DNA of 64,000 nucleotides. Origin: Methanosarcina acetivorans C2A (lineage in GTDB: Archaea; Halobacteriota; Methanosarcinia; Methanosarcinales; Methanosarcinaceae). The first letter of the stretch is position 1; every line of letters starts with the position of its first letter. The translations under genes were made by a program, and so were the position numbers. Below, one piece after another: positions 1-8,416 of the stretch. The notes under the pieces are model-generated. The model made no database searches. It had not been told where the DNA came from and was given only the letters and a program-made list of their open reading frames with translations. The DNA lies in the NCBI RefSeq assembly GCF_000007345.1, contig NC_003552.1, forward strand, positions 3,038,001-3,102,000. The letters are read 5' to 3'.

Positions 1-1723
1 AAACTGCTTCATTCCTTGTAAACCGGTAGATAAGGGAGTAAGTATAGTCCCTGAACACATGGCCACCGTCGAGAGGGACGGCAGGCAGGCAGTTGAACAG
101 GCCTACGTAAAAGTTCAGCCAGCCAATCCAGAGCAGGGAGTTTGCAATCCAGAAAATTCCGACTCCTAGAGGCTCTGCCCAGCCAACAGGCTGATAGAAC
201 TGAGCGATTGTGCCTGAAAAGCCGCGGAAGCCTTCCCCTGCAAACCCGTAGATAGGAAGCCCGAAAAGGATGATCCAGCCCACGGGCTGGTTAAGGAAGG
301 AAGGAATCTGCTTCAGTGCCTCAAGATAGGATTCGGACTGGGGCATCCAGATGGAAACCCCAAGCATCTGGCACTCAAGTACTCCGTTGCTTCCGTAAAT
401 CACTCCAAGGAAACCGTTTTCACCTCCCGAAGGATTGGAAATTAGCTCGACCTCAAAGACAGCAGTGCCGTTTTCAGTAAGTTCTCCCGTATAATTTGCA
501 GAGGGGAGCATCTCTACTTCTATGGTCTGGTTTGCCTCTGTTCCTTCCATGAAGTCAATGAAACTTGCAATGCTTCGCATTCTTGTATCGTTAATCCGGA
601 GCATTGTCATTCCGGGCTCGATTCCTGCAGCTTCTGCAGGGCTTCCTTCCACAACCCCTCCTATAGGCACTCCACTGAAACATTCCTCCGATGAGGAAGG
701 CGCCTTCAGGTCATAAACTGAAACGACCCCGTCTTTTGAGGCATGGACATGCAGAGTGTCTCCGGGTTCGACGTTCTCGAGATAGGAGAGAAAGTCCATG
801 CCTGTTGAGACGGGCGTGTCATTGACCTGTGTAATTATCATGTCTTCCTGAAGCCCTGCAAGCTGAGCTGGGGAACTTTCGTTTATGCCCACGATCATGG
901 CATCACTGAGAGGAGCAATCGCCCCCAGCACGGGTCCGAAAAAGAGCAGGAGAGCTATGAAAGCAACGCAGAAATTAGCCATAACTCCGGCAGCAAGGAT
1001 GCGGGCTCTCTGAGTCCTTGTGGCAATTACTGCCGACTCAGGCTTTGCTTCTGGTCCAGAAACATCGGTTTTCCCGTTTTTCATTTCTTTTAGCTGTTTT
1101 TCTTTTTCTTCTTTTTGCCGCTGTTCCCACTCTTCAATTTCCTCAATTGTTGCCGTTAGCGGCAGCTCTTTTTTTACTTCTTCTTTTTTGCCGAAAAGCT
1201 GCTCGTCATCAGGTTCCGCAAAACCCCCAATAGGAACAAGAGCAAGCAGGATTCCCATGGATTTGACCCTGATGTTTTCAACCCGGCAGAGGATTGCATG
1301 GGAAAACTCGTGGACTATAAGCGTAACTATGAGGGCGATCACACCCCAGGTGAAGGGAATAAACTCGTTTACTCCGGGGATCAAAAGGATATTCCTGGGG
1401 GCGTTATACTTTCCAGGCTCTGGCACGCTGTCGTTCAGAAATGAAGTATAAAGTGCAAGATCCGAAACAGCAATGACCAGGAACATGGCAATCATGCCGA
1501 CAAACATCATCAGGATCCCGATGTTTGCAAAAACTCTCCAGTAACGTTTCGGTCGGGCAAGTACATCCAGTAGCTTAAGCCCTTTTGTTGTCCTGATCAT
1601 AAGGATAGGAAGAGGCCCGAAAGTGCTTATGTTATACTTTTCCAGAATTCCTTTTCTGTCAAGAGCAGAAATAAGGAACCAGTATATTAAAAAAATACCC
1701 AGTATAATGCTTGTGCCACTCAA
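1..1723 (-). CDS. Site-2 protease (M50) family membrane metalloprotease with PDZ domains, 3' end outside window
   Basis: About 574 residues are visible, and the C-terminus lies beyond base 1. Regulated intramembrane proteases of this family cut membrane-bound substrates within the bilayer. The zinc motif HEFSH is at residues 138-142 (bases 1298-1312), inside a hydrophobic segment. The second metal-ligand motif LDGGH lies near base 80, so only a short tail is missing. Between them are a charged Glu/Lys-rich loop, a membrane segment and two PDZ-like stretches, followed by further hydrophobic segments. The most plausible start is TTG at 1723, preceded by GGAG, because no in-frame ATG lies near the first membrane helix. 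The gene is divergent from cutA. The family is clear; the substrate is unknown. Confidence 0.9.
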   Translation of the reverse strand, partial: MSGTSIILGIFLIYWFLISALDRKGILEKYNISTFGPLPILMIRTTKGLKLLDVLARPKRYWRVFANIGILMMFVGMIAMFLVIAVSDLALYTSFLNDSVPEPGKYNAPRNILLIPGVNEFIPFTWGVIALIVTLIVHEFSHAILCRVENIRVKSMGILLALVPIGGFAEPDDEQLFGKKEEVKKELPLTATIEEIEEWEQRQKEEKEKQLKEMKNGKTDVSGPEAKPESAVIATRTQRARILAAGVMANFCVAFIALLLFFGPVLGAIAPLSDAMIVGINESSPAQLAGLQEDMIITQVNDTPVSTGMDFLSYLENVEPGDTLHVHASKDGVVSVYDLKAPSSSEECFSGVPIGGVVEGSPAEAAGIEPGMTMLRINDTRMRSIASFIDFMEGTEANQTIEVEMLPSANYTGELTENGTAVFEVELISNPSGGENGFLGVIYGSNGVLECQMLGVSIWMPQSESYLEALKQIPSFLNQPVGWIILFGLPIYGFAGEGFRGFSGTIAQFYQPVGWAEPLGVGIFWIANSLLWIGWLNFYVGLFNCLPAVPLDGGHVFRDYTYSLIYRFTRNEAV

Positions 1724-1818
1724 GGAAATTCTCCGAAATTATTAAGCTGAACCAATCATAGGGTTTGGATTATGAGAGATTGAATGTGAGATATTAATGT
1801 GATAGATATAAAATTAAA

Positions 1819-1903
1819 GGTAGGGATTTTACCATTGGCAGTAGGGATTTTACCATTGGCAGTAGGGATTTTACCGTAGGCAATAGGGATTTTTACCATC
1901 GGC
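1819..1903. repeat. Four tandem copies of a 21-bp repeat
   Basis: The core TAGGGATTTTACCATTGGC recurs at 1819-1839, 1840-1860, 1861-1881 and 1882-1903. The first two copies match almost exactly; the third and fourth carry substitutions and a one-base insertion. The array sits in the divergent intergenic region between the S2P protease and cutA, about 100 bp upstream of the protease start. There are no spacers, so it is not a CRISPR array. Confidence 0.85.
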
Positions 1904-2156
1904 ATAACTGTTGATCAATTGGTCGATTAAACTGTTAAGCAATTACAACTGTATATAGAACATGCCTTCCATAAAGAAGTTGACGCCAGCAACCTCTAGA
2001 CGTCCTTTACAAGCTTCAAGTTGTTGTTTTAAGCGGTGAATACGGGAAAGCAGGCATGCATTCAATTAATTAATGCTGTTAATCCCGTAGTCGATCTTAT
2101 TATAAAAGCGTTTTAGTTCTTCTTTAGATAACATGAGATCCAGTTTTGAATTATTT

Positions 2157-2185
2157 CTTTTTCGAAAACCTTTGTCTCGAAAAAG
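2157..2185. promoter_or_regulatory. Perfect inverted repeat with AT-rich box upstream of cutA
   Basis: The arms CTTTTTCGA (2157-2165) and TCGAAAAAG (2177-2185) are perfect 9-bp inverted repeats with an 11-base loop. They are followed by AT-rich sequence containing TATATAA-like boxes (about 2188-2215) that could serve as the TATA element of cutA. A second, imperfect hairpin (GCTTTCGG / CCGAAAAGC, 2234-2255) lies in the presumed leader. It could be an operator or the end of an upstream transcript; sequence alone cannot decide. Confidence 0.4.
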
Positions 2186-2374
2186 GCATTATATAATACA
2201 TCATAATTATATAAAAATCCGTATGGAATAACGGCTTTCGGTTAGTCCGAAAAGCTCGGGTTTAAATGTGTATTTTTCAGAATCAAAGGGAATAGATAAT
2301 AATTATGCGAATAATAATATCCTGTATTATTGTGGCAATTGTTGTTAAATAACTTTGTGTGAGGTGCCTGTTTC

Positions 2375-2680
2375 ATGCTTGGAATCGTCTACATTACAGC
2401 CGGAGATATGACAAATGCATCCGAGATCGCAAGAGAGCTGGTTTCAAGAAGGCTTGCGGCCTGCGTGAGCATGTTTCCGATATTTTCAATCTACAGGTGG
2501 AACGAGCAGGTAGAAGAGCAGAACGAGATAGCCCTGCTTGTTAAAACTGACTCCTCCCGCCTTGACGAAATTATCAAAGCCGTAAAATCTCTTCATACCT
2601 ACGACCTGCCTGCAATCGAATTCTGGGAAATCGAAGGCGAGCAGGAGTACCTCGACTGGGTCCATGTAAACAGCTCGTGA
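2375..2680 (+). CDS. cutA: CutA-type divalent cation tolerance protein
   Basis: This 101-residue protein is the normal length for CutA1, a small ferredoxin-like trimeric protein linked to copper and divalent-metal tolerance. Recognisable family blocks are the N-terminal beta strand (GIVYITAGD), the helix with ARELVSRRLAACV, the segment IYRWNEQVEE and the C-terminal YDLPAIEFWEIEGEQEYLDWV. The ATG at 2375 is supported by GAGGTG eight bases upstream. An overlapping frame on the same strand is a shadow. The gene appears monocistronic, between an AT-rich leader and the tRNA-Leu gene. Biochemical function in archaea is inferred from the family only. Confidence 0.93.
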   Translation: MLGIVYITAGDMTNASEIARELVSRRLAACVSMFPIFSIYRWNEQVEEQNEIALLVKTDSSRLDEIIKAVKSLHTYDLPAIEFWEIEGEQEYLDWVHVNSS

Positions 2681-2808
2681 GAAAAACTGACGAGCCCACA
2701 GCCTGAGCCCGGAACCGGAAAGTCTGAAACCGGAAAAATGAGATAAAAATCTCGGCGCCCATTCTCTGACTCAAAAATTAGCAGGATGAGCTTCTTTTCA
2801 GGATTAGC

Positions 2809-2816
2809 TTTATATG
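2809..2816 (+). promoter_or_regulatory. TATA-box-like element for tRNA-Leu
   Basis: TTTATATG lies 37-44 bases upstream of the mature tRNA 5' end. That fits an archaeal box A followed by a short 5' leader removed by RNase P. The call rests on motif and position only. Confidence 0.5.
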
Positions 2817-2852
2817 TTAGTTATAACTTTACCTAATTGGATTTCAAAAAGC

Positions 2853-2935
2853 GCGGGAGTAACCAAGCGGTCAACGGTGGCAGACTCAAGATCTGTTCGT
2901 GCAGACGTTCAGGGGTTCGAATCCCTTCTCCCGCA
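2853..2935 (+). tRNA. tRNA-Leu (anticodon CAA)
   Basis: The acceptor stem GCGGGAG pairs with CTCCCGC, and the discriminator is A. The anticodon stem CAGA/TCTG encloses the loop CTCAAGA, giving anticodon CAA (leucine). A long variable arm is present and the T-loop is GTTCGAATC. CCA is not encoded (CAT follows). No intron is visible. A degenerate restriction gene lies directly downstream, which is a common arrangement where elements have integrated next to a tRNA gene. Confidence 0.95.
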
Positions 2936-2961
2936 CATAATTCATTATTATTTCTTATTTT

Positions 2962-3777
2962 TTAATCCAAATTTCGGTTCAAAGTTTCTCGAATAATTGC
3001 TTTTCTATAGGAGTTATGGCAATCGAAAAGATACGCCATAAATGAGAATTTGCCAATTCGGATTAAGATCAAGATGCATTCGGGAGAGCATCTCTCACAT
3101 GTTTTTGCAAAGCCGTATGAGATTTCCGCAACCTTTTCATCCTCCACTTCCCTTTCCCGGATCTTTGCATCAAACCCATACTGGCTACGGTGGACTTTGT
3201 CAGCAATTACAATAATATTTCTCCTTTCCGAAAGGGTAGGAAACTGGTCCTCTTCTACTTCGGGAGAGAACTTCTGGATCGTAGTAAATACAATCCTTCC
3301 CGAGGCAACAGCAAGGAGTTCCCGCAGGTAAGCCCTGGTTTCAGCCTGCGCCGGCTGCTGGCGCAGGACTTCGCTGTAGCAGGCAAAGTTCTCGAAGAGC
3401 TGCCCGTCAAGGTCGTTTCTGTCCGTAAACACGACAATGGTAGGGTTGTCAAGTTCAAGTGCCAGTTTTCCCGTATAAAAGACCATTGAAAGGCTCTTTC
3501 CCGACTCCTGCGTATGCCAGACAACCCCGCATTTTCGGTCTCCTCCGGGCATAGAAGCAATCTTTGTTTTCTTCACATCCCTGTTCACTGCATGGTACTG
3601 GTGATACCGGGCAAGTTTCTTTATAACCTTTCCCCGGTCATCCTCAAAAACGATAAAGTGCCTGACAAGGTCAAGGAGGATTTCCGGCCTGCACATCCCC
3701 CGGAGCAGGATTTCCATAGGCGTTACCTTAAAATCCGCAACCTTTTCCCGTCGATTGTCTTCCAGGGCACAAACCAT
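2962..3777 (-). pseudogene. Relic of type I restriction endonuclease R subunit (hsdR)
   Basis: The open frame of about 270 residues matches the middle of HsdR, the ATP-dependent DNA translocase/endonuclease subunit. Family blocks are [15 protein letters not shown] (motif I), [15 protein letters not shown] and HRSQYGF after the DEAD-like motif. The usual motif-I Gly is Glu (TQESGKS) and the DEAH box reads DKVH. Near base 3101-3106 a run of A has one base too many: removing it restores a family-like [10 protein letters not shown] directly after YGFAK. Full-length HsdR is roughly 1000 residues, and both ends are missing here. No hsdM or hsdS is visible. A dead fragment left after loss of a restriction island beside the tRNA gene is the best reading. 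Confidence 0.85.
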
Positions 3778-4073
3778 TCCCTGTTTTTAGTTCATTGAAT
3801 CTTTTTCCGGCGCTTTTTATTGTTTTTTCTTCAGAGTCAAATAACGATGTGTCAGGAAAAGGTTTTCTTTTTCTATAAATTTTGGGTTTTTATTATGATA
3901 TTTGTTGAGGTACTGGCGTTGAGGGTACTGGCGTTGAGAATTCTTGCATGTTCCCTAAATTATTCACGGACATTTTATGCAGAAATTTTACGTGTGGGCT
4001 GGCATAATTGAAAAATATGTTAATTGAGATTAACGTAAAATCGAGAAATATGTTCATCAGGATTAACATAAAA

Positions 4074-5180
4074 TTAAAACTCTTTATCGCTCTCAGATTT
4101 TTTCTTTGAAGCTCCTTTGCTGCTTTTGCCGCTTTTGCATGTCTTTTTGCCTTTTTTGCTCTCAGCGGCTTTTTCCTCAACTTCTTCAGGGGATTCTTCA
4201 AAGAGGAGAGTTGTTAGATATTCAATATGATTTCTCAGTCCCTCTTTTAGTTCTTCAGGCAATTCTTTTGATTCCTGTACCGATCTTAGGGCTTCCTTAA
4301 AATAGGACTTTGCGAGAGCAGGATCTTTCTCAGCATAGATGGTTCCAACCATAACCTGAAGGGGAGAAAAGTTGCTGTGCTTTTCATTGAATTTCGTGTA
4401 AAATTCCTGGATTTTATCAAAATCTCCTTTTCCCATAAGATCCAGAAGATAATCCTGCATAAGTTCCATATAATCCGAGCCTTTGTCCAGCAGAAAATCG
4501 AATTTTTCATCCTCGGTCATTAAAAAGAAACCGGTTTCAAGGTCATCTGCCTTTCTGTCCTCTCCTAAAATATCTTCCGGGCTCAGACCTTCGAAAAAGC
4601 TTCCTTCTTCAAAAAGATTTTCATCCTCAAAAAAGTCTTCAGCCTCTTTTTTCATGAGGAGCATATCAACCTGAGCCCCGGATATTCCCATTTTGCGGGC
4701 AAATTTTTTGAACTTGCTTTCGTATTTTTTCTCTTCGGCTTCTGAAAAAAAGTCGAGTACATACGTGATCCACTTCACATAGGCCTGTTTGTCTTCAAGC
4801 CAGGACCTGTTGTCAATGGACCATAAAACATAGTCAAGGACAAGGGTGAATTCATGGTCGTAAAGCGGGGATTCCTCAAGAGGCTCGACCAGGCTTTTTA
4901 CAATTTCTTTTTCAATGGGTTTTTCAAAGAAACTGATTGGCTTGTCACGGTTTTCCTTTATATTCTTCAATGCCCTGATGACGTCTTTGTCCGTTACTTT
5001 CCGGTTCGCGTTGTAGTAATAGTCGGCAATTGAAAACTCGATTTCACTCAAATACTCGCTGTACTCGTATTCTTTATTGTAAATGCTTTTAATTTCCTTA
5101 ATCTCCGGAGTATCCGGGACGAGAAATTCGGACAGGGATAAATTGTCCTCAACAAATTCATTGTTCTCATCGGGATTCAT
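4074..5180 (-). CDS. Hypothetical acidic protein with lysine-rich tail
   Basis: A soluble 368-residue protein with no signal peptide or membrane segment. It is strongly acidic for most of its length (Glu/Asp-rich blocks around residues 175-235) and ends in a basic low-complexity tail of Lys and Ser from about residue 335. The region around residues 240-325 has alternating amphipathic helices, with Tyr, Phe and Ala spaced as in TPR-like repeats. I do not recognise a named family. The gene stands alone, with AT-rich non-coding DNA on both sides. The composition would suit a cytoplasmic scaffold or nucleic-acid-associated protein, but that is speculation. Confidence 0.8.
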   Translation of the reverse strand: MNPDENNEFVEDNLSLSEFLVPDTPEIKEIKSIYNKEYEYSEYLSEIEFSIADYYYNANRKVTDKDVIRALKNIKENRDKPISFFEKPIEKEIVKSLVEPLEESPLYDHEFTLVLDYVLWSIDNRSWLEDKQAYVKWITYVLDFFSEAEEKKYESKFKKFARKMGISGAQVDMLLMKKEAEDFFEDENLFEEGSFFEGLSPEDILGEDRKADDLETGFFLMTEDEKFDFLLDKGSDYMELMQDYLLDLMGKGDFDKIQEFYTKFNEKHSNFSPLQVMVGTIYAEKDPALAKSYFKEALRSVQESKELPEELKEGLRNHIEYLTTLLFEESPEEVEEKAAESKKGKKTCKSGKSSKGASKKKSESDKEF

Positions 5181-5704
5181 AAGACTGCTTTCTGATTATT
5201 GGTTTATATGGATTTCTAATGGCTAGTCTGGATGTTTTATCCCATTTAGATTTCTTTTAAGTTACAGCAGTTATAAGGAAATTTAATACCTTCAAATTTG
5301 TGAAGCAGATTGAAGGTAGTAGAAAAATAGGGATGTCTATCTTGCCCTTTCAGATTTTTATTTCGTTCATCAAAGAATTAGTTTATATTTTTACGATTTT
5401 ATTCATAAATTTTTAAATTAACGACAATATTTTATCCGATCCTAGTAAAAAAGAAATAGTTATTTTATTTGTCAACTACAATTAGTATATTGAAAGTTAT
5501 CTGCATTAATTTATATGTTTATTGAATTTGGTTTATGAACGACTTAGCTTGTCATGTTGAGACATAGTTGATCCGGTAATGGCATGGTTTACAGGAAAAA
5601 TGACACAGGTATTCTGGTTGATCTTCAGGATACAAAGTTCCAGTTATTTCGGGTTTCTTATAGCTTAGAAATTTGAGGATGAGGATTCGAAAGCAAGGGT
5701 GTAA
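5181..5704. other. AT-rich intergenic stretch, nothing recognised
   Basis: About 520 bp separate the acidic hypothetical gene from the next coding traces. No ORF with family resemblance, RNA gene or repeat was seen. Several TATA-like AT runs occur. Confidence 0.5.
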
Positions 5705-6002
5705 ATGATGAAAATTAATAGGCAAATGATCTTTTCACTTATATTTGTTATTTTTTTTGCAATAGTTACAGATGCAGCAATGGCTTCTGATGTTCATGTA
5801 GAGCAAGTTGGACATCCGGGTGGACGAAGATTCAGCTGCTGTAAACTCTGAAACTGCAGCCCTTCATATTGCACTTCTTGCACATAACATTGGAAAAGAA
5901 GCTGAAGGAATTACAAGTTCTTTCACATTTATTGTCAACTCAAACAGTATTATATACACAGAAAAATCCGGGGGTAAGAGGACATGGACAGAGAAAAGCT
6001 GA
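5705..6002 (+). pseudogene. Frameshifted gene for a small exported protein
   Basis: An ATG pair at 5705/5708 opens a frame with a convincing signal peptide: basic start, then a hydrophobic run SLIFVIFFAIVTDAAMA ending in an Ala-X-Ala-like cleavage site. After about 35 codons this frame runs into TGA near 5848. The adjacent frame, open from 5808, continues with a soluble stretch containing NSETAALHIALLAHNIGKE. The two frames differ by one base, so a frameshift between about 5795 and 5815 is the simplest explanation. The second frame ends at 6002 and overlaps the start of the XpaC-like gene. The family is not recognised. Confidence 0.45.
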
Positions 6003-6727
6003 TTAAACTATCGGGCCTGAATTTAGGCATTGCTGCAGCCAACATAATTACCTTTTCTCCAAGATTGGTCGGACTGGGGTTGTTAGGGACCAGTGCACTG
6101 GAAACAGCCCTTGGCACCACATTCATCTTCTTAAGCGGCGCCGGGTTAATCTACGGCAATTATGAGCTCCTTACCAGACCGGAGAAAGAAACTCAAACCA
6201 ATAAAATAAGGACGGTGGAAGATTATATTGAAGCACTGAATATTCACAGAGGGCTCAAAACATTCGAAAAAACCGTTGACTTGCTGCTGGATCAGATTGA
6301 ACGGCTGCAAAAAAAGAATAAAACTATCCGGGATATCCTTCTGAAGATCTTCAGTGCCTCAGAGATGAGCTACAAGAAATTTGATGCGGTCATCGCCGAG
6401 GTGGAGAAAATATTCCTTATGAATATCGGCAGCATCCTCAATAAATTGGATGCATTCGATGAAAAAGACTACAATTTCGTTAGAAAGGAATACAAAGAAG
6501 GGGCCTTTCCGGAAGAACTTGTGAAAGAAAAATTTAAAGTTTATAATGAATATATTAAGTTTGTGAAAGCTGCCACTGAAGATAATGAGCAGATCCTGCT
6601 AAAGCTTGATAAACTGCTGCTGGAGATCTCAGGCTTAAACAGTATAGAGAGCGGCCAACTGGAGCAAATGGCCGGCATGATCGAGATCGATAATCTGATC
6701 AAACAGGCAAAATACTATAAGAATTGA
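5984..6727 (+). CDS. XpaC-like membrane-anchored coiled-coil protein
   Basis: A 247-residue protein with two hydrophobic segments at its N-terminus (about residues 12-32 and 40-60), followed by a soluble, helix- and coil-rich domain to the C-terminus. This layout, and its position just before a TelA-family gene, match the XpaC family (annotated as 5-bromo-4-chloroindolyl phosphate hydrolysis protein), which neighbours a TelA homologue in bacilli. No catalytic motif is visible. A purine-rich stretch (GGGGGTAAGAGGAC) precedes the ATG. It is the first gene of a three-gene operon, with a 16-bp gap to the next gene. The XpaC assignment is partly contextual. Confidence 0.65.
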   Translation: MDREKLIKLSGLNLGIAAANIITFSPRLVGLGLLGTSALETALGTTFIFLSGAGLIYGNYELLTRPEKETQTNKIRTVEDYIEALNIHRGLKTFEKTVDLLLDQIERLQKKNKTIRDILLKIFSASEMSYKKFDAVIAEVEKIFLMNIGSILNKLDAFDEKDYNFVRKEYKEGAFPEELVKEKFKVYNEYIKFVKAATEDNEQILLKLDKLLLEISGLNSIESGQLEQMAGMIEIDNLIKQAKYYKN

Positions 6728-6743
6728 AGAAGGGAGCATCGGC

Positions 6744-8399
6744 ATGCTGAACGAAAGCAACAATAAAGTAATTTTGAAGATAATCGGAGCAGCAGTTGTA
6801 GTATTTGTCTTAGTTTATCTGGCGATTACTATAATCGGGCCCAGTGAGGGATCACTTGATGACATCATTGAAGACATCAATGTGAATACAGTTTCGCATC
6901 CTATGGGCCATGTTGTCATCTCCCCGAACCTGGATGACTCCTTGACTGAAAACTTGCCTGAAATCTCCAATTACCCGCCGCAGGTTAATAACAGCACCCC
7001 CACCTACATCGAAATATTCTCCTCAACGGAAAAAGCTGGCAGCGGTGCTGATGGCTGGCTGACAGAAGTGGCCAGAGACTTCAATAGCGCGGCAATAACG
7101 ATTGACGGAAAACAGGTATCTGTAAGGCTTAGAGGAATCCCCTCCGGGGAAGCCGCCGATTATATTACTTCCGGGAAGTATTTGCCGGATGCATATACGC
7201 CGTCCAATGAGCTCTGGGGGGAGATGATCATCTCCAAAGGGGTTAAAGCCGAGTTAGTGCAAGAAAGGCTTGTCGGCAATGTGGCCGGGATCCTGCTCAC
7301 TAAATCCAAGAAAGACGAGCTTGTAGACAAACACGGGGAAATCAATACCAAAACGATTACCGATGCTGTCGCGAACAAGGAACTGGCGATGGGCTACACC
7401 AATCCTTTTGCCAGTTCAACCGGGCTGAACTTCCTGATCTCATCTTTATACACCTTTGACAGCAGCAACTTATTGAGCGACAAAGCAAAATCAGGATTTG
7501 AGAGCTTCCAGATCAATATTCCCCTGGTTGCCTATACTACTCTGCAAATGAGGGAATCTGCCAAATCAGGTGTTCTGGACGGTTTTGTCCTGGAATACCA
7601 GACCTATGTGAATACACCGGATATCAGGTACTACGAATTTACTCCCTTTGGGTTCAGACATGACAACCCGATGTATGCGATCGGCGAACTATCGGGAGAG
7701 AAAAGAAAAACCCTGAACGAATTCGTTGAATTTTCCCAGCAGGAAAAGTACCAGACCCTGGGTACTGAGTATGGTTTTAACGGCTTTAACGAATACCAGT
7801 CCGAAACTGAACCCGTCAGCGGCGATGTGATTTTTCAGGCCCAAAAGCTCTGGAAAGAAAAGAAAAAACCTATTTGTGCAGTATTTGTTGCCGATGTCTC
7901 CGGCAGCATGATGGGCGAGCCGCTGAACAATTTGAAAGATTCATTGCTCAGAGGTCAATATTACATCGGCGAGGACAATATGATTGGCCTGGTATCATAT
8001 TCCAATGATGTCAATATCGATCTGCCGATTGCCAAATTCGATCTGAACCAGAGAGCCTCGTTTGCCGGAGCAGTTAATGATTTGCAGGCTGGCGGCGGCA
8101 CGGCAACCTTCGATGGGATTGCTGTCGCAATGAAGATGATTCAGGAACAGCGGGCTGCAGATCCCAATATTAGACCTGTTATCTTCGTTCTCAGCGACGG
8201 CGAGACCAATAAAGGCCATCCGCTGAATGATATTAAAGGCATCGTGGAGGATACTGGAATACCTATATACACAATTGGCTATAATGCGAATATCCCGGCC
8301 CTGCAGGCTATCTCCAGCATCAATGAGGCTGCCAGCATTAACGCCGATACCGATGACGTTGTTTATAAGCTGGGAAATCTGTTCAATGCTGAAATGTAA
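6744..8399 (+). CDS. Membrane-anchored solute-binding plus von Willebrand A domain protein
   Basis: A 551-residue protein with an N-terminal membrane helix (about residues 8-32), a linker, a periplasmic-binding-protein-like region (about 90-360) and a C-terminal vWA domain (about 380-550). The MIDAS signature DVSGS starts at residue 384. The downstream metal ligands are the Thr in GGGTATFDG and the Asp in VLSDGETN, so the metal site looks complete. The combination suggests a surface protein that binds a ligand and partners by a metal-dependent contact. It sits between the XpaC-like and TelA genes with gaps of 16 and 17 bp, which indicates one transcript. The ribosome site is GAAGAAGGGAG. The higher GC and Shine-Dalgarno strength suggest acquisition from Firmicutes. 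Confidence 0.85.
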   Translation: MLNESNNKVILKIIGAAVVVFVLVYLAITIIGPSEGSLDDIIEDINVNTVSHPMGHVVISPNLDDSLTENLPEISNYPPQVNNSTPTYIEIFSSTEKAGSGADGWLTEVARDFNSAAITIDGKQVSVRLRGIPSGEAADYITSGKYLPDAYTPSNELWGEMIISKGVKAELVQERLVGNVAGILLTKSKKDELVDKHGEINTKTITDAVANKELAMGYTNPFASSTGLNFLISSLYTFDSSNLLSDKAKSGFESFQINIPLVAYTTLQMRESAKSGVLDGFVLEYQTYVNTPDIRYYEFTPFGFRHDNPMYAIGELSGEKRKTLNEFVEFSQQEKYQTLGTEYGFNGFNEYQSETEPVSGDVIFQAQKLWKEKKKPICAVFVADVSGSMMGEPLNNLKDSLLRGQYYIGEDNMIGLVSYSNDVNIDLPIAKFDLNQRASFAGAVNDLQAGGGTATFDGIAVAMKMIQEQRAADPNIRPVIFVLSDGETNKGHPLNDIKGIVEDTGIPIYTIGYNANIPALQAISSINEAASINADTDDVVYKLGNLFNAEM

Positions 8400-8416
8400 A
8401 TACAGGAGGGGTTAAG

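Noticed and set aside
3820-4011. A 63-residue plus-strand frame with a repeated LALRVLALR segment.
   Set aside because: The repeat is a 15-bp tandem duplication in AT-rich DNA. There is no ribosome site and no recognisable family.
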